Shown in pieces: positions 23,838 to 31,898 of a DNA stretch of 36,234 nt. Made by a program: the position numbers and the translations under genes. Below the pieces are notes generated by a model, which saw nothing but the letters and a program-made list of their open reading frames with translations, had not been told where the DNA came from and did not search any database. The number at the start of each line of letters is the position of its first letter. Within the stretch, counting starts at the first letter, position 1. This DNA is from Melioribacter roseus. GTDB taxonomy: Bacteria; Bacteroidota; Ignavibacteria; Ignavibacteriales; Melioribacteraceae. The DNA lies in NCBI GenBank assembly GCA_020723165.1, contig DYJK01000026.1, positions 1 through 36,234 on the forward strand, read 5' to 3'.

Positions 23838-25721
23838 TCACTGTATCATGTCAATCATAACACCGATTTCATCAACCATTTCATCTGTATTTCCACCAAA
23901 CCCAACGCTTTTGAACCTGATTTTACCGTTTTTATCTATAATAAATTTCGTTGGAATTCCGGACACTTTATAGCTTGTGATAACTTCGTTTTTCTCATCC
24001 AACAAAACATGAAATGGATAACTATTCTTCGTAATAAAATCCGATGCGTTCTGTTTTTTATTTTCAACATTTTCCCATGTATTTACAAATAAAAATTTCG
24101 CCTTGCCGAACTGTTCATATTGTTCGACAGCTTTTTTCATACCAGGGAAAGATGAAATACATGGGCCGCACCAGGTTGCCCAAAAATCTACTATTACTGT
24201 TTTGCCATTGAAATCCGCAAGCGAAACATTTTTCCCTTCAAGATCAACAAGTGAAAATTGAGGCGCCGGTTCATCCATAATTTCTTTTTTTAATTTTTCA
24301 ATCAACTTTTCTTTGGCTGCTTCTTCAAATTTAGAATAGTAGGAATCAAACCCGTTCTCACTGCCGTTATTTTTAACGAATGTTTCTTTTAACATTTCTT
24401 TCATTTTAGAGGTAGACGCCCCTTTAGAAATAAATTTTTCCAATTCGGTTTGTGCTTTTTTATAATCACCAGTATCCATCAAAGCTGCAACATAATTTTG
24501 ATTCATCTCCGGATCTTCATATTTGCTCATTTCAACTGCTTCTTGAAGTGCGGAAAGGGTTTCGGAATTTTTTCCCAGCTTTTTCAAAATCATTCCATAT
24601 GTATCGAGTATCATTCCCAGCGAACCTCTGCGAACATCCTCCCATTCTTTTGTAGCCATATAATTTGGTTTGGGTTGAGCCGGATTTTTAATTTCATTAC
24701 GTGCCAGTTCAATTCCTTTTTTTGCTAGCACCGCTGCCGATTCAAGATCAAAATCTTTTTCATACATCGACCAAGCTAATGTGTTATACGAATTTGCTTT
24801 TGCATCTGTCAATTTCTTTTCTAAGAATTCTTTCGCTTCTACAAATTTTCCGTTTTGGTTTAATACTCTAAAAATATCGTAGTTGAAATTCGATAAATAT
24901 TTTCCATTTGGATAAGATGCAGAATATTCATCTGCGAGTTTTATTTTCTGATCCAATTCTTTTACGCCTCTAAAGCCAAGGTACTTTTGCAACTGGGTAT
25001 AACTTCCGTTTGGATATTTCTCATTTATAATTGCTTTCAACTTGGTCGATCCTTCCGCATCCTTTAATCTATCAGACCAGCTTATCAATATGCTTAAAAA
25101 ATCTTCGGATGTATCACCTGAATTTTCCAATGATGCCAGGTCGGATAAAACAATGTCTCTCCCTTTTTCCTTTTCGTTACTTAGCACAGAACTGAAATAA
25201 AAATTTATGTAGTCTTTCTTCAGTGAAGGGTTAAGAGCAAATTCTTGTTTAAAAAGCTCATATGCCTTTTCTTGATCGTTATCAATTTCAAAAATTCCGA
25301 ACCAGGAGGCATAACCGACACCCAAACCAGCATAAGTGCCCGGTATAGGTTTTCCATCTTTATAAAGATGAATAACATAAGTTTGTTTCTGGTTGATATC
25401 CTTATCCGTACCATTCGAAAAGATAATCGAAATTCCTAAAGTCGAATCCGAAGGTGTAAAGCTGCCTACCCAGCTGCCTCCCGATTTTTTCATTGGGAAT
25501 TCTTCTGCATTATACAAATTCTTACCGTATTCATAAACAAACATCGATACAGCTTCCGAACCGTTCAGAACTGTACCATCTGGATTATATGTAATGGCTA
25601 TTTCCGATTTTACTCCCGGATTTTCCGGCTTATAAGAGAAAGTTTTTTCTGCTGCGCCGGTTATTTCAAAAAGAAAAAATGTCACAAGTAAAATTAAACT
25701 GAAATACTTAATGCGGTTCAT
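23838..25721 (-). CDS. TlpA-family thiol-disulfide protein with long N-terminal repeat region
   Basis: A 627-residue exported protein from the ATG at 25721, preceded by GGGGA at a good distance; a TTG four codons earlier is less likely. Signal peptide about 1-22 (YFSLILLVTFFLFEITGA). An Ig-like domain (about 25-130) precedes TPR-like helices (about 140-460). The C-terminus (about 485-627) is a TlpA/ResA-type thioredoxin fold with FWATWCGPC (redox pair CxxC), cis-proline loop SGIPTKFII and PAPQFSLVDLEGKNVSLADF. It should reduce or exchange disulfides in the periplasm, perhaps on cytochrome c or its own partner proteins. Such long TlpA proteins are frequent in Bacteroidota. The marR gene lies ~80 bp upstream on the same strand, so co-transcription is possible. 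Confidence 0.88.
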   Translation of the reverse strand: MNRIKYFSLILLVTFFLFEITGAAEKTFSYKPENPGVKSEIAITYNPDGTVLNGSEAVSMFVYEYGKNLYNAEEFPMKKSGGSWVGSFTPSDSTLGISIIFSNGTDKDINQKQTYVIHLYKDGKPIPGTYAGLGVGYASWFGIFEIDNDQEKAYELFKQEFALNPSLKKDYINFYFSSVLSNEKEKGRDIVLSDLASLENSGDTSEDFLSILISWSDRLKDAEGSTKLKAIINEKYPNGSYTQLQKYLGFRGVKELDQKIKLADEYSASYPNGKYLSNFNYDIFRVLNQNGKFVEAKEFLEKKLTDAKANSYNTLAWSMYEKDFDLESAAVLAKKGIELARNEIKNPAQPKPNYMATKEWEDVRRGSLGMILDTYGMILKKLGKNSETLSALQEAVEMSKYEDPEMNQNYVAALMDTGDYKKAQTELEKFISKGASTSKMKEMLKETFVKNNGSENGFDSYYSKFEEAAKEKLIEKLKKEIMDEPAPQFSLVDLEGKNVSLADFNGKTVIVDFWATWCGPCISSFPGMKKAVEQYEQFGKAKFLFVNTWENVENKKQNASDFITKNSYPFHVLLDEKNEVITSYKVSGIPTKFIIDKNGKIRFKSVGFGGNTDEMVDEIGVMIDMIQ

Positions 25722-25799
25722 AAAAATCCCCAATCTGGTTTTAGAATTAAGACTAAAATATAAATAGCGGCGAGTAAAGACAATCCAATTAAACGTGTT

Positions 25800-26255
25800 T
25801 TACATTTTACTTACAGCCAAACCTAATTTTTTTAACAACTCTCCAAGTAATTTTTGTTCATCAAGCGTTAATACGTTAAATAGTTTAGTAATATGTTCCG
25901 CATGTTCGGTAAAAATATTATTAAACAACTCTTGTCCCTTTTCGGTAAGCTGAACATTAATTGTACGCCGGTCTTCCTTACTGTGAATCCTTTCGAGTAA
26001 TCCAAGCTTCTCGATATTATCAAGAACCAAAGTCATATTGCCGCCGGTAACCAGCATTTTATTACAAATTTCTCCAACTTTCAAAGGTCCTAAATGTCCG
26101 AGTAATTCGATTACTGCAAATTGAGGCTGTGTTAATCCAAATTTTCTTATATTTTCTACAGAGCGCTTATTGACTGATGAAAATGCCCTGGCAAGTTTTA
26201 CCCATGTAGTTAATGCAAGATCTGTTTTCTTTCCGTACTTTTTAGTTGTTTTCAT
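25800..26255 (-). CDS. MarR-family transcriptional regulator
   Basis: A 151-residue winged-helix protein: dimer helices at both ends, recognition region LTQPQFAVIELLGHLGPLKV, GEICNKMLVTGGNMTLVLDN, the wing SKEDRRTINVQLTEKGQELF and a C-terminal LLGELLKKLGL helix. MarR dimers repress genes by binding short palindromes and leave DNA on ligand or oxidant binding. One cysteine (GEICNKM) is present, so redox sensing cannot be called. The gene reads away from DUF2203 and toward the TlpA-family gene; both are reasonable targets. OsmC, typical of OhrR-linked regulation, is nearby but convergent with DUF2203. Likely autoregulated at the divergent promoter region. Confidence 0.93.
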   Translation of the reverse strand: MKTTKKYGKKTDLALTTWVKLARAFSSVNKRSVENIRKFGLTQPQFAVIELLGHLGPLKVGEICNKMLVTGGNMTLVLDNIEKLGLLERIHSKEDRRTINVQLTEKGQELFNNIFTEHAEHITKLFNVLTLDEQKLLGELLKKLGLAVSKM

Positions 26256-26285
26256 ATCTATTCCTAATTGAAGTAATACTAACTT

Positions 26286-26314
26286 AAATTAATATTGTTT
26301 ATCACACTTGTCAA
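26286..26314 (-). promoter_or_regulatory. Predicted marR promoter
   Basis: On the minus strand TTGACA, a 17-bp spacer and TAATTT match a sigma70-type promoter and lie about 30 bp before the marR ATG. A 9-bp palindrome AGTAATACT (26272-26280) between promoter and start could be part of an operator. Not verified. Confidence 0.4.
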
Positions 26315-26381
26315 GGAGCTATTTGTAATTTAAATTTGTTTTGAGTAGAATATAATAGAAAGTTAAAGAAAGGTTTAGCAA

Positions 26382-26762
26382 GTGTCCCAAACAGATATAA
26401 AATACTTTACAGTACGAGAAGCAAACAAAACTTTACCCTTAGTAAAGAAGATTGTGAAAGATATATTAGATTCAGCTTATCAAGTCAAAATTATCGCTGA
26501 ATCATTTGATGGAAAGATAGAAGAGAATAAAGAAATCAACCAATATCTATCTAATATAGAATATTATATGAAAGAACTTGAAGAGATAGGATGTTCTTAT
26601 AAAGATTGGAATTACGAAATCGGACTTGTAGATTTCCCGGCTGTTATTGATAGTGAAGAAGTTCTTTTGTGCTGGCGCAGTGACGAAGAAAAAATAATTT
26701 ATTATCACGGAATAAACGACGGTTACGCCGGAAGAAAACCGATACCGGAAGAGCTATTATAA
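26382..26762 (+). CDS. DUF2203 family protein
   Basis: A 126-residue protein with the DUF2203 layout: N-terminal YFTVREANKTLPLVKKIVKD, a long helical pair (about 30-75) and a C-terminal block VDFPAVIDSEEVLLCWR followed by DEEKIIYYHGINDGYAGRKP. The family is small, cytoplasmic and of unknown function. GTG start at 26382 is supported by AGAAAGG eight bases upstream. Divergent from marR (126-bp gap), so the regulator may act here. Convergent with osmC across a shared hairpin. Confidence 0.88.
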   Translation: MSQTDIKYFTVREANKTLPLVKKIVKDILDSAYQVKIIAESFDGKIEENKEINQYLSNIEYYMKELEEIGCSYKDWNYEIGLVDFPAVIDSEEVLLCWRSDEEKIIYYHGINDGYAGRKPIPEELL

Positions 26763-26764
26763 AA

Positions 26765-26784
26765 GCGCGGTTATTTAACCACGC
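26765..26784 (-). terminator. Hairpin between DUF2203 and osmC
   Basis: GCGCGGTTA-tt-TAACCACGC pairs with one mismatch. On the minus strand it is followed by TTTTATAA, giving a reasonable terminator for osmC. The plus-strand side has only CTTCTATTCT, so it is weaker for DUF2203. Confidence 0.45.
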
Positions 26785-26800
26785 CTTCTATTCTATAATA

Positions 26801-27235
26801 TTAACCCGCTTTTGATTCTTCAATTCTGTATGAATGTGTAATCTCAACCGACTTTTGAAGCATAGCAGTTACACTGCAATATGTTTTTTGTGATAGTTCT
26901 ATTGCCCTTTCAACTGCTTCTACCGGAATATCCGTTCCATGAAAAACAAATTCAATATGAATTTTTGTATAGACTTGCGGATGTGTCTCTTGCATTTCGG
27001 CAGAGAGGTTCATTTCAAAACTATCAAAATTGATTTTTTTCTTTTTTAGAATTACCGCGACATCACTTCCGGTACAGCCGGCAAGTGCGAGCAGTATCAA
27101 TTCTTTAGGACGCGTTCCGGCATTACTTCCGCCAAATTCTTCGGGCCCATCCATTGTTACCCAATGATTAGAATCGGCTTTTCCAATAAATGTTACACCT
27201 TTAATGTGCTTAACTACTGCTTTTTTCGCTGCCAT
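26801..27235 (-). CDS. OsmC-family peroxide/redox protein
   Basis: A 144-residue OsmC/Ohr-fold protein. The first conserved cysteine is in LALAGCTGSDVAVIL and the second in QKTYCSVTAMLQKS, the pair used to reduce organic hydroperoxides. The central acidic/aromatic strand pattern (IHIEFVFHGTDIPVEAVERA) fits the YhfA-like OsmC subgroup. It probably detoxifies peroxides or persulfides as a cytoplasmic homodimer. Ohr against OsmC/YhfA cannot be settled by eye. ATG at 27235. Codirectional with the deaminase upstream (91-bp gap). Confidence 0.9.
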   Translation of the reverse strand: MAAKKAVVKHIKGVTFIGKADSNHWVTMDGPEEFGGSNAGTRPKELILLALAGCTGSDVAVILKKKKINFDSFEMNLSAEMQETHPQVYTKIHIEFVFHGTDIPVEAVERAIELSQKTYCSVTAMLQKSVEITHSYRIEESKAG

Positions 27236-27325
27236 TTATACAACTCTATAATTAGTTTAAAATATTTATTTTGTTAGATGCAAATAAGTAAAAAAAGATT
27301 TTGCAAAAACTTTCAATTGTATCCA

Positions 27326-27766
27326 TCATTCCCCAATATCTTCATTCCAAAGGGAAGGATTTGCTGCTATAAAATCGTTCATCAACTTAATACACTCGCG
27401 ATCATCCATAACAACAAGTTCAACGCCACGCGATCTCAAGTAGTCTTCAGGTCCCTTGAACGTTTTATTTTCACCAATAACAATTTTAGGAATTTTATAT
27501 AACAGTGCCGTACCGCTGCACATATCACAAGGTGATAACGTAGAATACAGAACCGCTTTTTGATAATCTTTTGAAGTCAATCTCCCGGCATTTTCAAAGC
27601 AATCCATTTCAGCATGAAGAATAGAACTCCCTTTTTGTACGCGCCGGTTGTGCCCTCTTCCAACAATCTTTCCATCAATCACCAGCACGGAACCGATTGG
27701 AATTCCACCCTCACTTAATCCTTTTTTTGCTTCATCAATTGCTGCTTCCATAAATTGATCTGCCAT
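27326..27766 (-). CDS. Cytosine/nucleoside deaminase, yeast Fcy1-like
   Basis: A 146-residue CDA-fold deaminase. Zinc ligands His51 (HAE, with proton-shuttle Glu53), Cys80 and Cys83 (TLSPCDMCSG). It resembles yeast cytosine deaminase more than TadA. Shared blocks include GIPIGSVLVIDG, GRGHNRRVQKGSSILHAE, VIGENKTFKG and the C-terminal NPSLWNEDIGE, which recalls the yeast WFEDIGE end that closes over the active site. It would convert cytosine to uracil in pyrimidine salvage, releasing ammonia. TadA activity is less likely because the tRNA-binding C-terminal helix of TadA is not visible. Not obviously in an operon with pyrimidine genes. ATG at 27766. Confidence 0.85.
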   Translation of the reverse strand: MADQFMEAAIDEAKKGLSEGGIPIGSVLVIDGKIVGRGHNRRVQKGSSILHAEMDCFENAGRLTSKDYQKAVLYSTLSPCDMCSGTALLYKIPKIVIGENKTFKGPEDYLRSRGVELVVMDDRECIKLMNDFIAANPSLWNEDIGE

Positions 27767-27898
27767 AAAATCTCCATTATTGTTTTATTAATTGATAATG
27801 CTTTAAAACAAGATCGCAATAAAATAATTTGAATTAACTAAATAAAATTTCCTTCTAATATTAAACGTTCTTAGATTAGGAATAAATCTTAAAAAAAT

Positions 27899-28822
27899 AT
27901 GAATAAACCACAAAGCAAACATATAGATATTATCGGTTTCCCGATGGATTTAGGCGCTGACCGGCGCGGTGTTGATATGGGACCTACAGCATTACGAATT
28001 GCCGGTATCGAGCAAAAACTTGAATCCCTCGGTTACAACGTTTTAGATCTTGGCGATGTTTTTATACGCAACCAGGAAATACAAAAGGTTAAAGACACAA
28101 AGTTGAAATACCTTGATGAGATTGTAAAAACCACAGATAAACTTGCTAATATCGTGGAAAAATCTTTGGGCTCTAGCCATTTTCCGCTTTGTATTGGCGG
28201 AGATCACTCTATGGCAATCGGAACTGTCTCGGGCGTAGCAGCACATTGCAAAAAAGAGAAACAAGAACTCGGACTAATTTGGATCGATGCCCACGCAGAT
28301 ATAAATACTGATAAAACTACCCCATCGGGAAATATACACGGCATGAGTGTGGCGGCATTACTTGGTTTAGGCACACAATCGCTTACACATCTTTACGGTT
28401 TCTCACCAAAAGTGAAACCTGAAAATGTTGCTATGATTGCAATAAGAAGTCTCGACCCCGGAGAAATAGAATTAATTAAAAGACTCAATTTGAAAGTTTA
28501 TACGATGACGGAAATCGATAGGAAAGGAATTGGATTTATAATTAACAAAGTATTAAAAGATTTAAAATCCCGTGTTCAACACATTCATGTTAGTTTTGAT
28601 GCCGATTCATTAGATCCGGCAATTGCCCAAGGTGTCGGCACTCCAGTTAATGGCGGATTGAACTACCGCGAAGCTCACTTATTGATGGAATCAATTGCAG
28701 AATGCGGTTGTATGTCTTCTTTAGAAGTTGCTGAGATTAATCCTATACTCGATAATAAAAATAAGAGTGCTGAACTTACAGCGGAGTTGATTGCATCAAG
28801 TATGGGGCAAAGGATTTTATAA
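27899..28822 (+). CDS. rocF: Arginase
   Basis: A 307-residue arginase with all manganese ligands: His103 (GGDHS), Asp130-His132-Asp134 (WIDAHADI), Asp234 and Asp236 (SFDADSLDP). Substrate residues are also present (NIHGM, His147; GVGTPVNGGL). The start MNKPQSKHIDIIGFPMDLGA and length suit the RocF type rather than agmatinase. Hydrolyses L-arginine to ornithine and urea. No urease or ornithine genes are adjacent, so it probably works alone in nitrogen or polyamine supply. ATG at 27899; a weak AGGA lies far upstream. Next gene begins ~70 bp on, same strand. Confidence 0.95.
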   Translation: MNKPQSKHIDIIGFPMDLGADRRGVDMGPTALRIAGIEQKLESLGYNVLDLGDVFIRNQEIQKVKDTKLKYLDEIVKTTDKLANIVEKSLGSSHFPLCIGGDHSMAIGTVSGVAAHCKKEKQELGLIWIDAHADINTDKTTPSGNIHGMSVAALLGLGTQSLTHLYGFSPKVKPENVAMIAIRSLDPGEIELIKRLNLKVYTMTEIDRKGIGFIINKVLKDLKSRVQHIHVSFDADSLDPAIAQGVGTPVNGGLNYREAHLLMESIAECGCMSSLEVAEINPILDNKNKSAELTAELIASSMGQRIL

Positions 28823-28890
28823 TCCTTAATTATTGTTTAAATGAGAATAATAACGGTTTGAATTCTAATACAAAGTAGTATTTCAATACA

Positions 28891-29583
28891 ATGGATGAGA
28901 ATAATTTTCCCGATATCTTTAACGAACCAGATAACAAATACCCGGAAGAACAAGGCAAAAGAATCTTCGGGCGTTCCCAACACAATGTTTTAATTGCCGG
29001 TGTTTGTGCCGGGATAGCAAGGTATACTAAAACTGATCCGGCAGTAATCCGTATCCTTGCAATGCTCACTTTGCTATTCGGGGGTTGGAGTGTTGCTGCT
29101 TATTTAATTTTTGCAGCTCTAACACCTATTGATAAATATGAAGATAAACCTTCGGAAGAAGATTATCATAAACAGCGGAAGATTAATTACAAAACTGTGT
29201 TGAGCGGCTCAATGATTTTATCAGGCATCTATTTTGGATTCCGTTCCATCGGATATTTCTCTTCGGATAGATTGTTTGTGCTTCCAAATTCATACATAAT
29301 TCCTATTGTTTCTTTTATTATCGGTGTATTGCTGCTATACGACAAATATCATACTAAAATCTTTAGTGTTAATTACAAAATTAATTTCTATCGTTCACGT
29401 AAAGACAGAAGACTACTTGGCATATGCGGAGGAATTGCGGAATATACCGGTACCGATTCTACCACAATACGAACCATTTTTTTTATAAGTACCCTATTAA
29501 CCCTTGGTGTTTTTGCCGTTGCTTATTTAACCTTAGCTTTTTTCACACAACTTGAAACAACAACCGATGACATTAACTCATAA
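28891..29583 (+). CDS. Protein with two PspC domains
   Basis: A 230-residue membrane protein with two PspC domains: 23-82 (NVLIAGVCAGIARYTKTDPA then a helix) and 165-222 (RLLGICGGIAEYTGTDSTTI then a helix). Two further hydrophobic stretches lie between them (about 104-122 and 130-150). PspC domains occur in phage-shock and LiaF-type envelope stress circuits. The doubled arrangement in one chain is less usual than a single domain but is found in Bacteroidota. Its stop overlaps the start of the LiaF-like gene, so they should be co-expressed. ATG at 28891. Confidence 0.88.
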   Translation: MDENNFPDIFNEPDNKYPEEQGKRIFGRSQHNVLIAGVCAGIARYTKTDPAVIRILAMLTLLFGGWSVAAYLIFAALTPIDKYEDKPSEEDYHKQRKINYKTVLSGSMILSGIYFGFRSIGYFSSDRLFVLPNSYIIPIVSFIIGVLLLYDKYHTKIFSVNYKINFYRSRKDRRLLGICGGIAEYTGTDSTTIRTIFFISTLLTLGVFAVAYLTLAFFTQLETTTDDINS

Positions 29584-30073
29584 AAGAATATCCGGGGCAG
29601 CATTTATATTTTATGGCGTATGCTCTCTGATTAGTTATTACTCGATAATAAATATTTCCTCATACACAGTAACCGGCTTGGCTTTTATTTTGTTTGGGAT
29701 TCCGTCTACATACCTCGCATTTAAAAATAACCGGCGAGATCTGCTTTTACTTTCAGCTCTTATTTTTATGATAGGAATTATTTTAGTAATTAAATCCAAC
29801 TACGAAATAATTAACACACGCGGAATAGTTTTTACTTCGATTCTTTTTATTGGTGGAACACTTTTTTTTATTTTATTTATAGACAACGCCGGCGTAAAAG
29901 GATTTCTCTTTACTTCGCTAATTTTAATCATTGCGGGAATTATCCCGATAACTTTTTTAAAAGGGATCGGCATTCTTGATTATGCAAATAAAGCAGCCGA
30001 CATAGCAGAGGATTTCTGGCCGGTTGCTTTAATAATATTAGGATTGAATGTCTTCCTGAATAGGAAAAAATGA
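29567..30073 (+). CDS. LiaF-like transmembrane protein
   Basis: A 168-residue protein with five likely membrane helices and the closing motif FWPVALIILGLNVFLNRKK, which matches the LiaI/LiaF-type transmembrane module. I choose the ATG at 29567, overlapping the PspC gene by 17 bp; an in-frame TTG at 29552 is the alternative. No soluble C-terminal domain is present, so it is a membrane part only. Paired with a PspC protein, it may sense or buffer envelope stress. Convergent with the anti-sigma gene (11-bp gap). Confidence 0.7.
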   Translation: MTLTHKRISGAAFIFYGVCSLISYYSIINISSYTVTGLAFILFGIPSTYLAFKNNRRDLLLLSALIFMIGIILVIKSNYEIINTRGIVFTSILFIGGTLFFILFIDNAGVKGFLFTSLILIIAGIIPITFLKGIGILDYANKAADIAEDFWPVALIILGLNVFLNRKK

Positions 30074-30084
30074 CTTGTCTAAAT

Positions 30085-31161
30085 TTACTTTCCTAACGTA
30101 CCTTGCAAATAAGTTTGAACCGACGGTGTTGGTGAACCGGTGTTCGATTCAATTGTCAGTTTTATCAAGTCAATTTGTTCTTTCGGCAAGAACGGAAACG
30201 AGGTAAGCCGTATATATTCACTTCCATTTGGGGAATAGACACCAAGCGAATAAGACTGTCCTCTGCTTACAACCCACAATTGCAAACCCTGGTTTGGTTG
30301 CAAAGATACTGTATTTCTAAATTGGATTAATCCTTCTTTCTGATCGAATGCAAGTAATAATCTTGCACTACCTTTATCCACCGGGCTAACCGCTGAAAGA
30401 TTAGATACAACAACATCTTTATAATTGAAAAACTCTATCAATGAAATATGTACACTCATAAAATTATTAGCTGTTGCAAGTTCGCTTCGTAAAGAGGTAA
30501 TATCATGCTTTAAATCTTCAACTTGTTTATTTAACTCATCAACAGATGTATATGTGTAATACCCTAAAATCGTAAAAAGTAAAATCACCAATATTATCGC
30601 AAGCCATCCCGGTAAACTGGAAGTTGATTTATCTTGCACCGGCGGAGTATAAACTTGCTGTGGCTGCTGTTGCGGTTGATTTGAGAAAAGTGATTGTGGT
30701 TGTTCATTAGCCATGGTTTTAACTCCGCTTTCTTTAGTATCACCCTTGATGAATGTTGAGGGTGGTTCATTAATAGAAGTCTTCTTCCAATTTTCTGCTA
30801 TAGTAAAAGTTGAAGGCGACGCTGCCGGAGATTTAATAACTGTCTGCCGTGTTGCTGCCCCTTGAACAGCAGATTCCCCACCAAATGTTACGATAGTTTT
30901 TTTTCTCTCTTCCTGAATTCTAGATTTGATTTCTTCTTTCAACCCGATCAATTTTTTAGCAACATTATCTTTTATCGTTGGATCCGGAAGTTCGATATCT
31001 AAAATAATTGGAATCATCGATACTATATTTTGCAGTTCACCTAATTCATTTGCCGGTAAATCACCCCCGGCATTTAAATATTCTTTAAATTGAACGAAGT
31101 TGGCTTTATCAATACAGCCGGACGCAAAAGCAGATATTATTTCTCTTATCGAATCAGCCAT
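30085..31161 (-). CDS. RskA-type anti-sigma factor
   Basis: A 358-residue protein. The N-terminal helical domain (1-90) would bind the sigma factor. A proline/glutamine-rich linker (110-180, NQPQQQPQQVYTPP) leads to one membrane helix (about 184-204, LPGWLAIILVILLFTILGYY), a short coiled coil (208-232) and a periplasmic RskA-like domain (about 235-358) with LQLWVVSRGQSYSLGVY. It would hold the adjacent ECF sigma factor inactive at the membrane and release it on signal-driven proteolysis. No HxxxCxxC zinc motif in the N-domain. The gene begins 4 bp after the sigma gene stop, so they form an operon. Confidence 0.87.
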   Translation of the reverse strand: MADSIREIISAFASGCIDKANFVQFKEYLNAGGDLPANELGELQNIVSMIPIILDIELPDPTIKDNVAKKLIGLKEEIKSRIQEERKKTIVTFGGESAVQGAATRQTVIKSPAASPSTFTIAENWKKTSINEPPSTFIKGDTKESGVKTMANEQPQSLFSNQPQQQPQQVYTPPVQDKSTSSLPGWLAIILVILLFTILGYYTYTSVDELNKQVEDLKHDITSLRSELATANNFMSVHISLIEFFNYKDVVVSNLSAVSPVDKGSARLLLAFDQKEGLIQFRNTVSLQPNQGLQLWVVSRGQSYSLGVYSPNGSEYIRLTSFPFLPKEQIDLIKLTIESNTGSPTPSVQTYLQGTLGK

Positions 31162-31165
31162 TTCT

Positions 31166-31744
31166 TCATTCCTTTATCAAATAATCTCTTAAACTATGTA
31201 ATGCTGTCATCACCTTATTCCGCACCGTCTCAATAGGAACATTAAGTTTATCTGCAATCTCATCTATAGTATAACCCTCATAATATGCAAGATGCAGAAC
31301 GTATTTTTGTGTATCGGTTAGTCTAGATAATGCTTTTTCAATTTTCGGTTTTAAACTCAATGCGGTTTTGAAATCCAAACTATCCATTCCCCCCAGGAAA
31401 GTAGGAATAATAAAATAATCTTCATAACCATCATCGTAAAATTGAGCCGTAGAAGATGCTGACCGGTCTCTGCGTAAAGTATCTACTGCTTTGTTGCGTG
31501 CAAGTGTTATAAGCCAGTTGTAAACATTACCTATATTGAAATCGAATTTATCTATCTTACGCCAGATTATTACAAATACTTCCAAAAGGATTTGCTCAGC
31601 GGTTCCTTGATCGGGTGCTATCTTTTTTATTACAGTATAGAGAAGAGGTGAATAGCGGTTATATAATTCTTCCAAAGCCCGTGAATCGAACTTGGAAATC
31701 TCTCGCATCAAATCTAAATCCGTAAGTTCTTTGTACTTACTCAA
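31166..31744 (-). CDS. ECF RNA polymerase sigma factor (SigK-like)
   Basis: A 192-residue ECF sigma factor: region 2 (about 20-95, ALEELYNRYSPLLYTVIKKI ... VYNWLITLARNKAVDTLRRD) and region 4 (about 130-190, RLTDTQKYVLHLAYYEGYTI, DEIADKLNVPIETVRNKV). No region 1.1 or 3. Start is TTG at 31744 (MSKYKELTDLDLM), preceded by an AGAGGA about 11 bp upstream; the next Met is at residue 13. Controlled by the RskA-like partner downstream. A Bacteroidota-type promoter lies upstream. Target genes cannot be read from this window. Confidence 0.93.
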   Translation of the reverse strand: MSKYKELTDLDLMREISKFDSRALEELYNRYSPLLYTVIKKIAPDQGTAEQILLEVFVIIWRKIDKFDFNIGNVYNWLITLARNKAVDTLRRDRSASSTAQFYDDGYEDYFIIPTFLGGMDSLDFKTALSLKPKIEKALSRLTDTQKYVLHLAYYEGYTIDEIADKLNVPIETVRNKVMTALHSLRDYLIKE

Positions 31745-31774
31745 ATTTTATCTATTCCTCTTTTTAGAACCAAC

Positions 31775-31805
31775 CAAAAGTATCATTACTAACTGAAAAT
31801 AACAA
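31775..31805 (-). promoter_or_regulatory. Predicted Bacteroidota-type promoter for sigma/anti-sigma operon
   Basis: On the minus strand TTG (31805-31803), 20 bp, then TACTTTTG (31782-31775), which matches TTG-N19/20-TAnnTTTG. It lies 30 bp before the TTG start of the sigma factor. This spacing supports FCB-group sigma-A recognition. Confidence 0.5.
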
Positions 31806-31866
31806 GAATTCTAAATCAGCATTGCTTCAAACAACACTATACAAAAAACCATCGTCTAATTTTTGT

Positions 31867-31874
31867 TATATTTG
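31867..31874 (+). promoter_or_regulatory. Possible -7 element TATATTTG of alaS
   Basis: Exact match to TAnnTTTG, 24 bp before the alaS ATG. No TTG at the right distance upstream, so it is a partial match only. Confidence 0.35.
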
Positions 31875-31898
31875 TTTCGTTAAAAAAAATGCAGATTT

